Shown piece by piece: positions 1 to 8,957 of a DNA stretch of 64,000 nt. Made by a program: the position numbers and the translations under genes. The DNA comes from Rudanella paleaurantiibacter (GTDB taxonomy: Bacteria > Bacteroidota > Bacteroidia > Cytophagales > Spirosomataceae). The stretch is from assembly GCF_009184635.1 (NCBI RefSeq), contig NZ_WELI01000001.1, positions 682,001 to 746,000 on the forward strand. Direction: 5' to 3'. The notes beneath the pieces were generated by a model. That model made no database searches, was not told the origin of the DNA, and worked only from the letters and a program-made list of their open reading frames with translations. Each line of letters starts with the position of its first letter. The stretch's first letter is position 1.

Positions 1-3000
1 CCCGTGAGGGCTACGCTCACGCGGGTGCTGTCGCCCAGTACAAACGTGAGTTTGTCCGTGCTCAGTTCGGCCGATGGGCGGTCGGCTACGTCGATCAGGA
101 GGGAGTCTCGCGAGCGGATTTGCGGCTGGGTCATGTCCAGATGGAGTACGTACCGGCCGGGTGTTATAGTAGTCGGCAGCAGGCTACTGGCAACAGTCAG
201 CTTTCCTTGCGTGCTCAGGGTAGAGGTCAGCGAGTAAGCAGAACTAGCTGCTCCCGCCCGCTTCAGTACCAGATTGAACCGATTACCAGCCCCCGCTTCC
301 CCAACCTGTCGATAGGAGAGGGCGAGGGTATCGCCGGTGCAGAACACCGGTTTGCTTACATCGTGTAAAACTAGTTGGGGCTGAACCGTGATGGTCAGGA
401 CGGCTTCCGGGCCCGAACAGATGCCCTCCACACAGCGACTACGGAAGGTAGTAGTGTTCGTGAGGTTTATCCGTAGCGCGTTACTGCCTTGAGTGGACCA
501 ATTCGTTACGGTATCCGACGCACTCGTCCAGGACCACATCACGTTGGTACAACCCTTGGCCGTGAGGCTGATTTTTTCGTCAGCCAGGATCGTTGTTTGA
601 CTCGCTGTCAGCTCGGGCCGGGCAACATTGGTGCAGGTAGCGTACCGCATCAGTCCAAACAACCCGCTGAACCACACATTACCCTGCCTATCAACGGTCA
701 TGTTGTTCAGGTTGGTGTTGAACGGTAATTCGTCGCCGAGCTTTTCCCAGCCGAGGCTGTTGTGCCGGTACAGTGCGTAGGGCGGACTGCCCGTCAATAC
801 ATACAGCCGGCCGGAAGGGTCGCTGGTGAGAAATTGAGCCGACGTAATAGGCCCGGCTGGGGGCGTTGTCCAGGCTTGCCCATCGAACAGGACAAAGGGT
901 GCTTTGGCAGAGCGCGTAGCCTGAGCAACCCATACATGTCCCTGTTGGTCGAGGGTGATTTGGTTGATGATCGCGCCTAACTGTGGGGTGTTCTGCGAAT
1001 TGAATGTTTGGACACCCCGGCTAACCGGGTCGAGCCGGAGTACTTCATGCTGCCCCATGCTTGTATTGTAAACGAGCATCCAGATACTCCCGTCCCGCAT
1101 CAGTAGCTGACTGATGGTAACAGGAAATGGGGGCGTGTAAACTGAGTTCAGCGAAAAGTCTTTTATCTCGCCAACATGGTTGTAGCCCGATAGCACCAGC
1201 GGATTATGGGTCAGATACTGCGGGTTGTAGCCGTTGGTAGTGAAGTTGTAGCGGTCGGTCAGAGAGCCGGTTTGTTCATTGAGCCGCCCCAACTGATTGA
1301 ACTGTACCGGGAAGCCATCTCTAAACGTATTGATCGATACCCGGTTGGTTACCCAGACGGTGCCGTTGGTATCGGCCCCGTGGGCCAGTACACTGTTGCC
1401 CAGGCGGCCGTTGGTGGTATTTTGGTTATACACGCGCAGCCGTAAGCTGTCGAGGCTGATACGGGTGAGCCCGTTCGACGTACTGTACCAAAGACTATTG
1501 TTGCCCACCGTTAGCGGGCCGTATGCGCCCCCCTGCGGCCAGTCGGGGTGCGTTGTGCTGTTTACAAACGACCACCGGTCCGACAATGGGGCCGCCCCGG
1601 TCTGGAACGACCGCTGGGTCTGAGTGAGTAGCCCTGTCGGTAGATTGGGGTTGGTGGTGTTGTATTCTTCGGCCCGAACGTAATACGTTGTGTTGGGTAG
1701 TAGGTTTTTGAGTAATAGGGAGTATGTCTGTTCATACTGCAGCTCCTGACGGTGCATCAGCCGGGCAAACGAAGGGTCAGTAGCTACCATGAGCACTACC
1801 CGACTCTCGCGCCCGGTCACGCTGTAGTAAGCAATCGGGAGGGTTAGCGGGGCCGACTGCGGGGGTTGAAAAGGCAGACCGATGTAATAATCGGGCGGAT
1901 TGATCGCGTAAAGCCCCTCTGCCGACCAGGGGCCGGGTATATTGTTGACCACTGCCCGAACTTTGGCCCGTACCATACCGAATAATAGCGAGTTGTAGGT
2001 ATCGGTAGGTCGGCTGATTATCAGAGTATTGGGGGAGCGAAATAGCAAGTCGGAGCTATTTGTTACCTGAACATGGTACGCCGTAGCTCCATCGACGGGC
2101 TGAATAGCGGCCTGAAACGCAGCCTGACCCGCAAAAAAGCCGCTTGCGGGCGGTGGCAACAGCAGCGGTGCCTGTAGGCCCGGTGCCCGTTGTCGTTGAA
2201 GCTGCCCCGTGACCGACCAGGCCGATGTCCCTAAAGTGTTGATGGCCCGTACCCGAACAAAGTAAGTAGTGCCAAAGGGTAGCGACCCCAGCAGATACCC
2301 GTTCAGACTACTGGTGTCGCTTCGGAATTTCTGGGTAAAGGCGGCATCGGTCGCTACGTCGATTTCGTAGCGGTCGGCCGAGGGGACGGGCGTCCAGCTC
2401 AGAAAGGGAGTTTGAGTAAGGGTTGTGCTGACGGGCAGGGCAGGGGCGGAGGGGAGCGTAATCCGGCCGAGCGAACGGTCGGTGGCATTTGTCATCAGCG
2501 CCTGGCAGAGCGGATGAAACGTGAGCCGCGTGTCGGTGCAGTAGCTCATGAGTGTGCCGGGTGCATTCTGAATAGAACCGCTGTAACAGTCGCCGTTGGT
2601 CGATTCAATGGTGGAGCAAAAGTCGATGGGGCCACCCGGCCACGCGCAGTGATGCGTGTGTGGCGAGTCGAAACAATGTCCGAGTTCGTGGGCAAGCGTA
2701 GCAACCGCCGTTCGGTTAGCCGCAATAGCCTGGTTACCACCGCCTAATCCTCCAGCCCCCGACGTGCTTTTGGTGGGCATATACACCCGTTTGTCGTACG
2801 GTACCGGCACGGGCGTTCGGGCCCAAACGCCGTTCATGATCGAGTACAGCGTGTACAGGTTGCCTTCGCCCCGGTACGGGTCAGGGTCGGAATCTTTCCA
2901 GATGCGTACGTACACCACTACCAGTTGGGTGTTTATTTCGTGCTCGAATATCCGGGATGCCTGCTCCACCCGGTTCAGGTAAAACTGCTTGATTCGGTTG

Positions 3001-3248
3001 GTATCGCGCTCAAATTCGACGTACGTATCTGAGTCAACTTCCAGCGCAATCCGACAGATTTTGCGCTCGCTGGCGGCCATGCGGGCGCGTTGTTGCTGCA
3101 TCAGCCGGGGAAGCTGCCCCATGAGTCGAACGGTGCTGTCGGGTAAAACACGGTCGCTAACTCCGCAGGGTAGCTCATCCTGGGCCGAGGTAGCCCCAAC
3201 GAGGCCCAGAAGCAAAAGCGATTGGAGCAGCAGGTAACGGAAGGTCAT
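1..3248 (-). CDS. Secreted metzincin-like metalloprotease with FN3 and propeller-like repeats (3' end cut by window)
   Basis: The reading frame is open from an ATG at 3248 to the window edge (about 1082 codons), so the C-terminus is missing. The N-terminus MTFRYLLLQSLLLLGLVGATSAQ is a signal peptide. The zinc motif HELGHCFDSPHTH (residues 187-199, DNA about 2652-2690) is followed by a Cys-rich stretch (HCAWPGG.IDFC) and a Met-turn (GTLMSYC), as in reprolysin-like metzincins. In the HExxHxxGxxH consensus the usual Gly is Asp here. Two or three fibronectin-III-like segments follow (PFLSW, TYFVRVRA, TYYVRAEE). Then come propeller-like repeats with recurring G-x-[VI]-W motifs (NGTVWVT, DGSIWML, QGHVWVA, QGNVWFS) and Ig-like Cys-containing modules. 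It probably acts outside the cell; the substrate is unknown. A type IX C-terminal signal may lie beyond the edge. The domain reading is confident; the number of repeats is not. Confidence 0.85.
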   Translation of the reverse strand, partial: MTFRYLLLQSLLLLGLVGATSAQDELPCGVSDRVLPDSTVRLMGQLPRLMQQQRARMAASERKICRIALEVDSDTYVEFERDTNRIKQFYLNRVEQASRIFEHEINTQLVVVYVRIWKDSDPDPYRGEGNLYTLYSIMNGVWARTPVPVPYDKRVYMPTKSTSGAGGLGGGNQAIAANRTAVATLAHELGHCFDSPHTHHCAWPGGPIDFCSTIESTNGDCYSGSIQNAPGTLMSYCTDTRLTFHPLCQALMTNATDRSLGRITLPSAPALPVSTTLTQTPFLSWTPVPSADRYEIDVATDAAFTQKFRSDTSSLNGYLLGSLPFGTTYFVRVRAINTLGTSAWSVTGQLQRQRAPGLQAPLLLPPPASGFFAGQAAFQAAIQPVDGATAYHVQVTNSSDLLFRSPNTLIISRPTDTYNSLLFGMVRAKVRAVVNNIPGPWSAEGLYAINPPDYYIGLPFQPPQSAPLTLPIAYYSVTGRESRVVLMVATDPSFARLMHRQELQYEQTYSLLLKNLLPNTTYYVRAEEYNTTNPNLPTGLLTQTQRSFQTGAAPLSDRWSFVNSTTHPDWPQGGAYGPLTVGNNSLWYSTSNGLTRISLDSLRLRVYNQNTTNGRLGNSVLAHGADTNGTVWVTNRVSINTFRDGFPVQFNQLGRLNEQTGSLTDRYNFTTNGYNPQYLTHNPLVLSGYNHVGEIKDFSLNSVYTPPFPVTISQLLMRDGSIWMLVYNTSMGQHEVLRLDPVSRGVQTFNSQNTPQLGAIINQITLDQQGHVWVAQATRSAKAPFVLFDGQAWTTPPAGPITSAQFLTSDPSGRLYVLTGSPPYALYRHNSLGWEKLGDELPFNTNLNNMTVDRQGNVWFSGLFGLMRYATCTNVARPELTASQTTILADEKISLTAKGCTNVMWSWTSASDTVTNWSTQGSNALRINLTNTTTFRSRCVEGICSGPEAVLTITVQPQLVLHDVSKPVFCTGDTLALSYRQVGEAGAGNRFNLVLKRAGAASSAYSLTSTLSTQGKLTVASSLLPTTITPGRYVLHLDMTQPQIRSRDSLLIDVADRPSAELSTDKLTFVLGDSTRVSVALT

Positions 3249-3469
3249 GAACAGAGGTGTTGGTCCGGACACGGATTGTCCAACCAAGTTCCGAAGATAG
3301 CGGGTGTGCCACAAACCAAGACCATTCATCGGTAACAAGGCTTATTTTCCGGTCATTGTTTGGTTCATTTTTGGGTGTACGGGTTTCGGTCGTATGGTTA
3401 AGACGAGCCCCTAATTGCCTTTTTCCCTTGTTGTTCAATGCTTCGTTTCAACTCCTTATTTCCTATTCA

Positions 3470-4756
3470 TTGAAAAAGCTTCTGCTCTTGTTTCTCTTGC
3501 CAGTGACCTTGCTGGCTCAACCCGCCGAGCGGCTGGTAAAAGTGATTGTAGCCCCCGACCGCACCGACTGGACGTATAAAACCGGCGACCCGGTACGCTT
3601 TACAATTCAGGTATTGCAACACGGGAATCCGGTGCCCAACGCCAGTGTTCGCTACGAAATCGGCCCCGAGCAACAACCCGCTACCAAAACCGAAACAGCC
3701 TCGATTGCCCAGGGGCGGCTCACGGTGGATGGGGGCACCATGCGGCAGCCGGGCTTTCTGCGTTGCGTAGCCAAAGTGCAGCTCGACGGTAAAGAGTACC
3801 GGGCCGTGGGAACGGCAGCTTTTAGCCCTTCAGACATTAAGCCCACGGTAGAAAATCCGGCTGACTTTGATACGTTCTGGAGCAACGCCAAGGCCGACCT
3901 CGCCAAAATTCCGCTCGATGCCCGCCTGACGCTCCTGCCCGAACGCTGTACCGAAAAAGTAAACGTTTACCATGTGAACCTGCAAAACTGGGGCATTGGG
4001 GCGCCTTCGCGCTGGTATGGTATCCTGTGTGTGCCTAAGGGCGATGGTAAGTTTCCGGCCTTGTTGCAGGTGCCGGGCGCTGGGATTCGACCCTACGCGG
4101 GCGATGTAGCCAATGCCGAACAGGGGGTTGTGACCTTTCAGGTAGGTATTCACGGCGTGCCGGTCAACCTCGACCCCTCAGTGTACACAAGCCTGGCTGC
4201 CGGGCCTTTGGCCGGGTATCAGAACTTCAATCTCGACGACCGCGACCGCTACTACTACAAGCGGGTGTATCTGGGTTGCGTGCGCTCGCTCGATTTTCTG
4301 GCCAGTTTGCCGCAGGTAGATGCGGGCCGGATGGCCGTAACGGGTGGTTCGCAGGGGGGCGCACTGAGCTTGGTAACGGCCGGGCTCGACGAGCGAGTGA
4401 AGTACCTTGGGGCTTATTACCCGGCCCTGTCTGATGTGACGGGCTACCTCAACGGCCGGGCCGGTGGTTGGCCCCATATGTTTGCTGGACAGGCTACTAA
4501 CTGGATGAATAAGCCCGAAAAAGTGAAGGCCGTTGCGTATTACGACGTGGTCAATTTCGCCCGCCGGGTGAAAGTGCCGGGTCGCTACTCGTGGGGTTTC
4601 AACGATGAGGTGTGCCCACCTACCTCCATGTATGCGGCTTACAACCTCATTTCGGCCCCCAAAACGCTCGCCCTTTACCAGGATACCGGGCATTGGACCT
4701 ACCCCGAACAAACCGAACGTATGACCGCCTGGCTCATGGAGCAACTGAAAAAATAA
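3470..4756 (+). CDS. Acetylxylan esterase / cephalosporin-C deacetylase family (CE7) esterase
   Basis: This exported alpha/beta hydrolase of the AXE1/CE7 type would remove acetyl groups from xylan-derived or other acetylated oligosaccharides. From a TTG start at 3470 the protein is 428 aa and opens with a signal peptide (KKLLLLFLLPVTLLAQ). The frame stays open upstream to an ATG at 3257, but that 71-residue extension looks like untranslated DNA. A beta-sandwich-like region (about 25-115) precedes the hydrolase domain. Catalytic residues are visible: Ser294 in GGSQGG, Asp379 in FNDEVCPP and His408 in DTGHWTY. RYYYKRVYLGCVRSLDFLASLP is typical of CE7. It is transcribed alone and convergent with the HIT gene, from which a bidirectional terminator separates it. 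The family is sure; the start codon and natural substrate are not. Confidence 0.87.
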   Translation: MKKLLLLFLLPVTLLAQPAERLVKVIVAPDRTDWTYKTGDPVRFTIQVLQHGNPVPNASVRYEIGPEQQPATKTETASIAQGRLTVDGGTMRQPGFLRCVAKVQLDGKEYRAVGTAAFSPSDIKPTVENPADFDTFWSNAKADLAKIPLDARLTLLPERCTEKVNVYHVNLQNWGIGAPSRWYGILCVPKGDGKFPALLQVPGAGIRPYAGDVANAEQGVVTFQVGIHGVPVNLDPSVYTSLAAGPLAGYQNFNLDDRDRYYYKRVYLGCVRSLDFLASLPQVDAGRMAVTGGSQGGALSLVTAGLDERVKYLGAYYPALSDVTGYLNGRAGGWPHMFAGQATNWMNKPEKVKAVAYYDVVNFARRVKVPGRYSWGFNDEVCPPTSMYAAYNLISAPKTLALYQDTGHWTYPEQTERMTAWLMEQLKK

Positions 4757-4800
4757 AACGAACCGGCCCCGTAACGCATTGCTACGGGGCCGGTTCGTTT
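4756..4800. terminator. Bidirectional intrinsic terminator
   Basis: Perfect 18-bp inverted repeat (4756-4773 and 4783-4800) with a 9-nt loop. The stem is GC-rich (ACCGGCCCCGTA) and flanked by A and T tracts on both sides. It sits between convergent genes and can serve both strands. Confidence 0.9.
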
Positions 4801-4814
4801 TGTACAGAACGGTC

Positions 4815-5204
4815 TTACAGATACTTCCGAATCTGGGCGGCTGTTTCGGCCAGTTCTTCAGCCGATGGCTTCATCTTGTTGTTGAAATTCATGTCGGCCA
4901 TCGAATTGAGCGGAATCAGGTGAACGTGCGCATGTGGCACCTCCAGACCCACCACCGCTACGCCCACGCGTTTGCACAGAATGGCTTTCTCCACGGCGGC
5001 CGCTACGGTTTTGGCAAAGGCCATAAGGCCCGTGTATAGCTCATCGTCCAGATCGAAAATGTAATCCACTTCTTTCTTCGGAATCACCAGTGTATGCCCG
5101 GTGGTGGTGGGCATCACATCCAGAAACGCCAGAAACTGATCGGTTTCAGCGATTTTATGAGCCGGAATTTCGCCGGCTACTATGCGGGAGAAGATGCTGG
5201 GCAT
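4815..5204 (-). CDS. HIT family protein (HINT-like nucleotide hydrolase)
   Basis: The 129-residue protein starts MPSIFSRIVAGEIPAHKIAE, the usual opening of bacterial HinT-like proteins. It carries the histidine triad HAHVHLIP at residues 91-98, with His93 as the expected nucleophile. HIT hydrolases of this branch cleave phosphoramidate bonds in adenosine nucleotides (AMP-NH2 type substrates) in the cytoplasm. Length and N-terminus fit the family with no extension. It lies downstream of greA on the same strand, separated by an inverted-repeat element at 5214-5299, so it may be co-transcribed only by read-through. Function beyond the family level cannot be read from sequence. Confidence 0.93.
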   Translation of the reverse strand: MPSIFSRIVAGEIPAHKIAETDQFLAFLDVMPTTTGHTLVIPKKEVDYIFDLDDELYTGLMAFAKTVAAAVEKAILCKRVGVAVVGLEVPHAHVHLIPLNSMADMNFNNKMKPSAEELAETAAQIRKYL

Positions 5205-5213
5205 AGGTTTATC

Positions 5214-5299
5214 GTTTACAGTTTGTAGTTTTCAGTTGGCTGACGCATTAGTAGCTGGCGTGTCAGCCAACTGAAAACTGTAAACTACAAACTGTAAAC
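5214..5299. repeat. Imperfect intergenic inverted repeat between greA and the HIT gene
   Basis: The left arm 5214-5244 pairs with 5262-5299; the right arm has about 7 extra bases. The arms are built from low-complexity words such as GTTTACAGTTTGTAGTTT and CAGTTGGCTGAC. It fills nearly the whole gap, so it may end greA transcription or act as a processing hairpin. Confidence 0.75.
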
Positions 5300-5305
5300 T
5301 TGTTT

Positions 5306-5779
5306 TTATCGGTCGATTTCGATCACTTCAAACTCAAGTTTACCGGCGGGTACGGTGATTTCGGCGGAGTCGCCTACTTTTTTGCCCAGCAGGCCCTTGC
5401 CGATGGGCGACCCTACCGAGATTTTGCCCTGCTTCAGGTCGGCTTCTTCTTCCGACACGAGGGTGTACGTCATTTCAGCACCGGTCTTTTTGTTCTTGAT
5501 CCGAACTTTCGACAGTACCGATACCTGCGACGTGTCGATCGTCGACTCGTCGAGCAGGCGGGCATTGGCTACGATGTCTTCCAGCTTCGAAATCTTCAAC
5601 TCCAGCAAACCCTGCGCGTCTTTGGCGGCATCATATTCCGCATTTTCGCTCAGGTCGCCTTTGTCGCGGGCTTCGGCAATTTGGCGGGCAATATCAGCCC
5701 GGCCTTTGGTTTTCAGGTCGTTCAGTTCAGCTTTTAGCCGGTTTAGGCCTTCCTCAGTGTAATAACTAATCTTTCCCAT
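5306..5779 (-). CDS. greA: Transcription elongation factor GreA
   Basis: The 157-residue cytoplasmic protein rescues backtracked RNA polymerase by stimulating its intrinsic transcript cleavage. The N-terminus MGKISYYTEEGLNRLKAELN starts the antiparallel coiled-coil domain. The coiled-coil tip shows the acidic pair in DLSENAEYDAAKDAQ, the residues that reach the polymerase active site. The C-terminal FKBP-like domain contains VSEEEADLKQGKISVGSPIGKGLLGK in its usual place. Full length, single start, no anomalies. It is followed by an inverted repeat and the HIT gene on the same strand, while fmt is divergent on the other side. Confidence 0.97.
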   Translation of the reverse strand: MGKISYYTEEGLNRLKAELNDLKTKGRADIARQIAEARDKGDLSENAEYDAAKDAQGLLELKISKLEDIVANARLLDESTIDTSQVSVLSKVRIKNKKTGAEMTYTLVSEEEADLKQGKISVGSPIGKGLLGKKVGDSAEITVPAGKLEFEVIEIDR

Positions 5780-6158
5780 GATGCATGTAATCTGGAATCA
5801 ACGGATTAAAACCGGGATTTCATCAAGGCCAGAAGGATTACGCAAGAGGTGGTTACGACATATACGTACCCTCCCTATTGCGTAATCCTTCTGGCCGGAA
5901 CAAAAGCCCGGTTTGTCTGATTCTGACAGGTTTTCCCCCGTTATATAAAACAAAAAACGGTCTACTGACCGTTCTGCAAGCAAAATCCATTTGTTTTGCA
6001 GCCACGTCAGATACCACCGCGGTATAGCGTATGTTTTCGCGTTTTTCGCATAGACAGTTCGCTTTCCCAATATTAAATCGGGATTACAAAAGTAGTAATT
6101 CTCCGGGCCTATATCAAGTCTCCGGCCCCGCTACGTCCAAAAACATAGGAAACGGAAT
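5780..6158. other. Divergent intergenic region greA/fmt with a 19-bp inverted repeat
   Basis: No convincing gene is present; a 90-codon minus-strand frame (5798-6070) has no family features. The region contains a perfect 19-bp inverted repeat, 5827-5845 against 5878-5896 (arm GGCCAGAAGGATTACGCAA), around a 32-nt loop. It must hold the promoters of both greA and fmt; no clear TTTG/TAnnTTTG pair could be assigned. Confidence 0.6.
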
Positions 6159-7121
6159 ATGACACCAGCAGCACGAATTATATTTATGGGGACGCCCGAC
6201 TTCGCCGTGGCCAGTTTGCAGGCTCTGCTCGATGCAGGTCGCAATGTGGTTGCGGTGGTCACCGCCCCCGACCGCCCGTCGGGGCGGGGCTTGCAACTGA
6301 CGCCCTCGCCCGTCAAACAGGCCGCCCTCCGGGCTGGCTTGCCGGTCTTACAGCCCGAAAAACTGCGCGACCCCCTTTTTCTGGAGCAGTTGGCCAGCTA
6401 TCAGGCCGATTTACAGGTGGTGGTGGCTTTCCGTATGTTACCCGAGGTAGTCTGGGCTATGCCGACCATCGGGACGTTCAACCTGCATGGTTCTCTGTTG
6501 CCGCAGTACCGGGGGGCGGCCCCCATCAACTGGGCAGTTATCAACGGCGAAACCCAGACCGGTGTCACCACGTTCTTTATCGAGAAAGAGATTGATACGG
6601 GCCAGATGATTTTTCAGGATACCGAGCCCATTCACCCCGACGATACGGCCGGCACCCTGCACGACCGGCTGATGGTGCGGGGGGCGCAGCTCGTGGTTAA
6701 AACGGTGCTTGCCATCGAAGCGGGCAATTATCCACGCACCCCACAGCCCGACACCGGCGACCTGAAACCGGCCCCCAAGCTGCACCGCGAAACCACGCAA
6801 ATCAACTGGAATCAACCGGCAACGGCCGTGCGCAACTTTGTGCGGGGCCTCTCGCCCTACCCGGCCGCCTGGACAATGATCAACGGGCGTTTCTTTAAAA
6901 TTTACGCCGTTTCGGTGCAGTCCGCCGTCGCGGCTAACGAAGCGCCCGATTTTCCCAAGACCGACGAGCCCAGCCTGTCCGACGTGGCTGCGGTGTATAC
7001 CGATAAGAAAGCCAAAATTATGGTTCGGGCGGCCGATGAGTGGCTGAACATTGAGGTGTTACAGGCCGAGGGGAAACGCCGGATGACGGCCGAAGAATAC
7101 CTGCGCGGCAATCAGCTGTAA
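6159..7121 (+). CDS. fmt: Methionyl-tRNA formyltransferase
   Basis: This 320-residue enzyme transfers a formyl group from 10-formyltetrahydrofolate to initiator Met-tRNA. The start MTPAARIIFMGTPDFAVASL is characteristic, with the Rossmann-like strand and GTPDFAV at residues 11-17. The folate-binding SLLPQYRGAAPINWA motif is at 112-126. The catalytic Asn108, His110 and Asp146 (FNLHG and EIDTG) are present. A C-terminal OB-like domain includes NFVRGLSPYPAAW, which contacts tRNA. Length is normal. The gene stands alone on the plus strand, divergent from greA and about 80 bp before an exported deacetylase gene. Confidence 0.97.
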   Translation: MTPAARIIFMGTPDFAVASLQALLDAGRNVVAVVTAPDRPSGRGLQLTPSPVKQAALRAGLPVLQPEKLRDPLFLEQLASYQADLQVVVAFRMLPEVVWAMPTIGTFNLHGSLLPQYRGAAPINWAVINGETQTGVTTFFIEKEIDTGQMIFQDTEPIHPDDTAGTLHDRLMVRGAQLVVKTVLAIEAGNYPRTPQPDTGDLKPAPKLHRETTQINWNQPATAVRNFVRGLSPYPAAWTMINGRFFKIYAVSVQSAVAANEAPDFPKTDEPSLSDVAAVYTDKKAKIMVRAADEWLNIEVLQAEGKRRMTAEEYLRGNQL

Positions 7122-7201
7122 GTATTCGTGACGAAGGGTTTTTTTCGACGGAAGGTCGTTCTAATTTTACGGCCTTCCTGAACACCTAAACCCCTGGTAT
7201 C

Positions 7202-8206
7202 ATGATTTCTGTAAAGCCGTTAGTGGCTTCTCTGATTGCCCTTTTTGTCGCCAATACCGCTATGGCCCAGCCCGAACCCCAAACATATGCCGAGAAGCTG
7301 GGCTTTCCGAAAGGCAAAAAAGTGCTCGTACTGCACGTTGATGATGCTGGTATGAGCTACGAAGCCAACCGCGGGACCATTCGGTCGATGGAGCAGGGAA
7401 TTGCCAACTCCACCAGCGTCATGATGCCCTGCAACTGGGTGCCCCATTTCATGAGCTACGTGAAGGCCCACCCAACCCTCGACGTGGGTGTGCACCTGAC
7501 CATGACCTCCGAATGGGACAATTACCGCTGGAATCCGCTGGCAGGCAAGGCAGTAGCGCCGGGTCTCTACGACGAGCAGGGGGCGTTTTGGCACAGTGTG
7601 GCGCAGGTAGTGCAACACGCCAGCCCCGACGAAGTAGAGACCGAAATGCGGGCGCAGATTGCCCGGTACCGTGCTTTTGGCCTCGAACCCACTCACCTCG
7701 ACTCGCACATGGGTACGCTGTTCGACCCGAAGTTTCTGGAACGGTACGTGAAGGTGGGTATCACGGAGCGCATCCCGATTCTGTTTCCGGGTGGTCATGC
7801 CACGCTGGTGAAGCAAACTACCCCACTGGCGGCCCGGCTGGCACCGATGCTCCAGCAGGTTGGGCAGCAAATTTGGGCGGCTGGTATGCCCGTGTTCGAC
7901 GATCTCGATGGCACCAGCTACGGCTGGAACCCCGACAAGCCGGGTATGAGCGATGCCGACCTGCAAAAAATGAAAACCGACCGGTTTATCGACCTCTTCA
8001 AGCGTGTAAAACCTGGCCTGACGTATATTATTATGCACTCGGCCGATACCACCCCCACGTTTAGCGAAGTCACCTCGTCGGGGCCAACGCGCCGGGGCGA
8101 TATGCTGGCCATGCTTGACCCGCGCCTGAAACAATACATCGAACAGGAAGGTATTATTCTCACGACCTGGCGCGACCTGGCCGAACGACGGAAAAAAATT
8201 AAATGA
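7202..8206 (+). CDS. Exported YdjC/ChbG-type carbohydrate deacetylase
   Basis: The 334-residue protein has a signal peptide (VKPLVASLIALFVANTAMAQ) and belongs to the YdjC/ChbG/HpnK deacetylase family, metal-dependent TIM-barrel enzymes that de-N-acetylate chitooligosaccharides and related sugars. Visible family motifs are HVDDAGMSYEANRG (metal-binding Asp pair), GVHLTMTSEW and HLDSHMGT. The terminal segment LTTWRDLAERRKKIK is also usual. Most characterised members are cytoplasmic, whereas this one should be periplasmic or lipid-free extracellular. The gene stands alone and ends inside the left arm of a 21-bp inverted repeat that separates it from folA. Substrate unknown. Confidence 0.88.
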   Translation: MISVKPLVASLIALFVANTAMAQPEPQTYAEKLGFPKGKKVLVLHVDDAGMSYEANRGTIRSMEQGIANSTSVMMPCNWVPHFMSYVKAHPTLDVGVHLTMTSEWDNYRWNPLAGKAVAPGLYDEQGAFWHSVAQVVQHASPDEVETEMRAQIARYRAFGLEPTHLDSHMGTLFDPKFLERYVKVGITERIPILFPGGHATLVKQTTPLAARLAPMLQQVGQQIWAAGMPVFDDLDGTSYGWNPDKPGMSDADLQKMKTDRFIDLFKRVKPGLTYIIMHSADTTPTFSEVTSSGPTRRGDMLAMLDPRLKQYIEQEGIILTTWRDLAERRKKIK

Positions 8207-8249
8207 GTGGATGAGCGAAAGACCGGCCCGGTCTTTCGCTCATCCACTC
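8205..8249. terminator. 21-bp perfect inverted repeat between the YdjC gene and folA
   Basis: Arms 8205-8225 and 8229-8249 are perfect complements with a 3-nt loop. The TGA stop of the upstream gene (8204-8206) overlaps the left arm. No T-tract follows. The right arm continues into CTCAATCGCTCAAT directly before the folA ATG, so the hairpin may both separate transcripts and shape the folA leader. Confidence 0.75.
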
Positions 8250-8260
8250 AATCGCTCAAT

Positions 8261-8773
8261 ATGAAAATAAGCCTGATTGCTGCCGTTGCGCAAAACGGTA
8301 CTATTGGCCGGAATGATGCAAACGGCAAACCCGATTTGCCCTGGCATCTGCCCGACGATTTTAAGTTCTTTAAAGACACAACGAGTGGGCACCCTATCAT
8401 CATGGGGCGCAAATCGATGGATGCGCTGGGTAAACCCTTGCCCCGACGCACCAATATCGTGATTACCCGCAACCTCGATTTTCAGATGCCCGGTGCCACC
8501 ATTGTGCACACACTGGAGGAAGCGTTGACCGAAGCCCGGCAGGTTGAGAAAGACGAACTGTTTATCATTGGCGGGGCCGAGATTTACGCGCTGGCACTGC
8601 CTGTGGCCAACACCCTGTACCTGACCGAGATTCATAAAGCGTACGAGGGGGATGCCCATTTCCCGGCTTTCGATAAAACCGAGTGGCGCGAAGTAAGCCG
8701 CCGTCGACACGAAGCCGACGATCGGCACGAAGCGGCCTTTGATTTTGTCGAGTACCACCGGATTCAGCACTAA
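8261..8773 (+). CDS. folA: Dihydrofolate reductase
   Basis: The 170-residue enzyme reduces dihydrofolate to tetrahydrofolate with NADPH. The ATG at 8261 gives MKISLIAAVAQNGTIGRND, the standard N-terminus; upstream in-frame codons fall inside the inverted repeat and are unlikely to be translated. Motifs are LPWHLPDDFKFFKDTT (substrate-site Asp), PIIMGRKSMDALGKPLP (NADPH binding) and FIIGGAEIYALALP (cofactor binding). TEIHKAYEGDAHFP completes the family pattern. Single-copy housekeeping gene, apparently monocistronic, with a strong terminator 110 bp downstream. thyA, its frequent partner, is not adjacent. Confidence 0.96.
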   Translation: MKISLIAAVAQNGTIGRNDANGKPDLPWHLPDDFKFFKDTTSGHPIIMGRKSMDALGKPLPRRTNIVITRNLDFQMPGATIVHTLEEALTEARQVEKDELFIIGGAEIYALALPVANTLYLTEIHKAYEGDAHFPAFDKTEWREVSRRRHEADDRHEAAFDFVEYHRIQH

Positions 8774-8880
8774 CGAATCTGTTTTTGTCTCTCGGAGGTG
8801 GGCAGTAAGCCGGGCAATTGTAGGGAATAAAATCCACAGTGATGGTAGATTGATTGGCGTATCTGTCTGGCAGAGAGTGC

Positions 8881-8923
8881 ATGAAGCCCCAAAAAACACA
8901 TGGTATGTTTTTTGGGGCTTCAT
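8881..8923. terminator. Intrinsic terminator downstream of folA
   Basis: Perfect 18-bp stem, 8881-8898 and 8906-8923, with a 7-nt loop. The GAAGCCCC core is flanked by an A tract on one side and T-rich sequence on the other. It lies shortly before the next plus-strand gene. Confidence 0.85.
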
Positions 8924-8957
8924 TTTGCCGTAAGCTGGATAAAATGATACGAACGTT

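Noticed and set aside
5798-6070. 90-codon minus-strand frame between greA and fmt
   Set aside because: It crosses the 19-bp inverted repeat and shows no conserved pattern.
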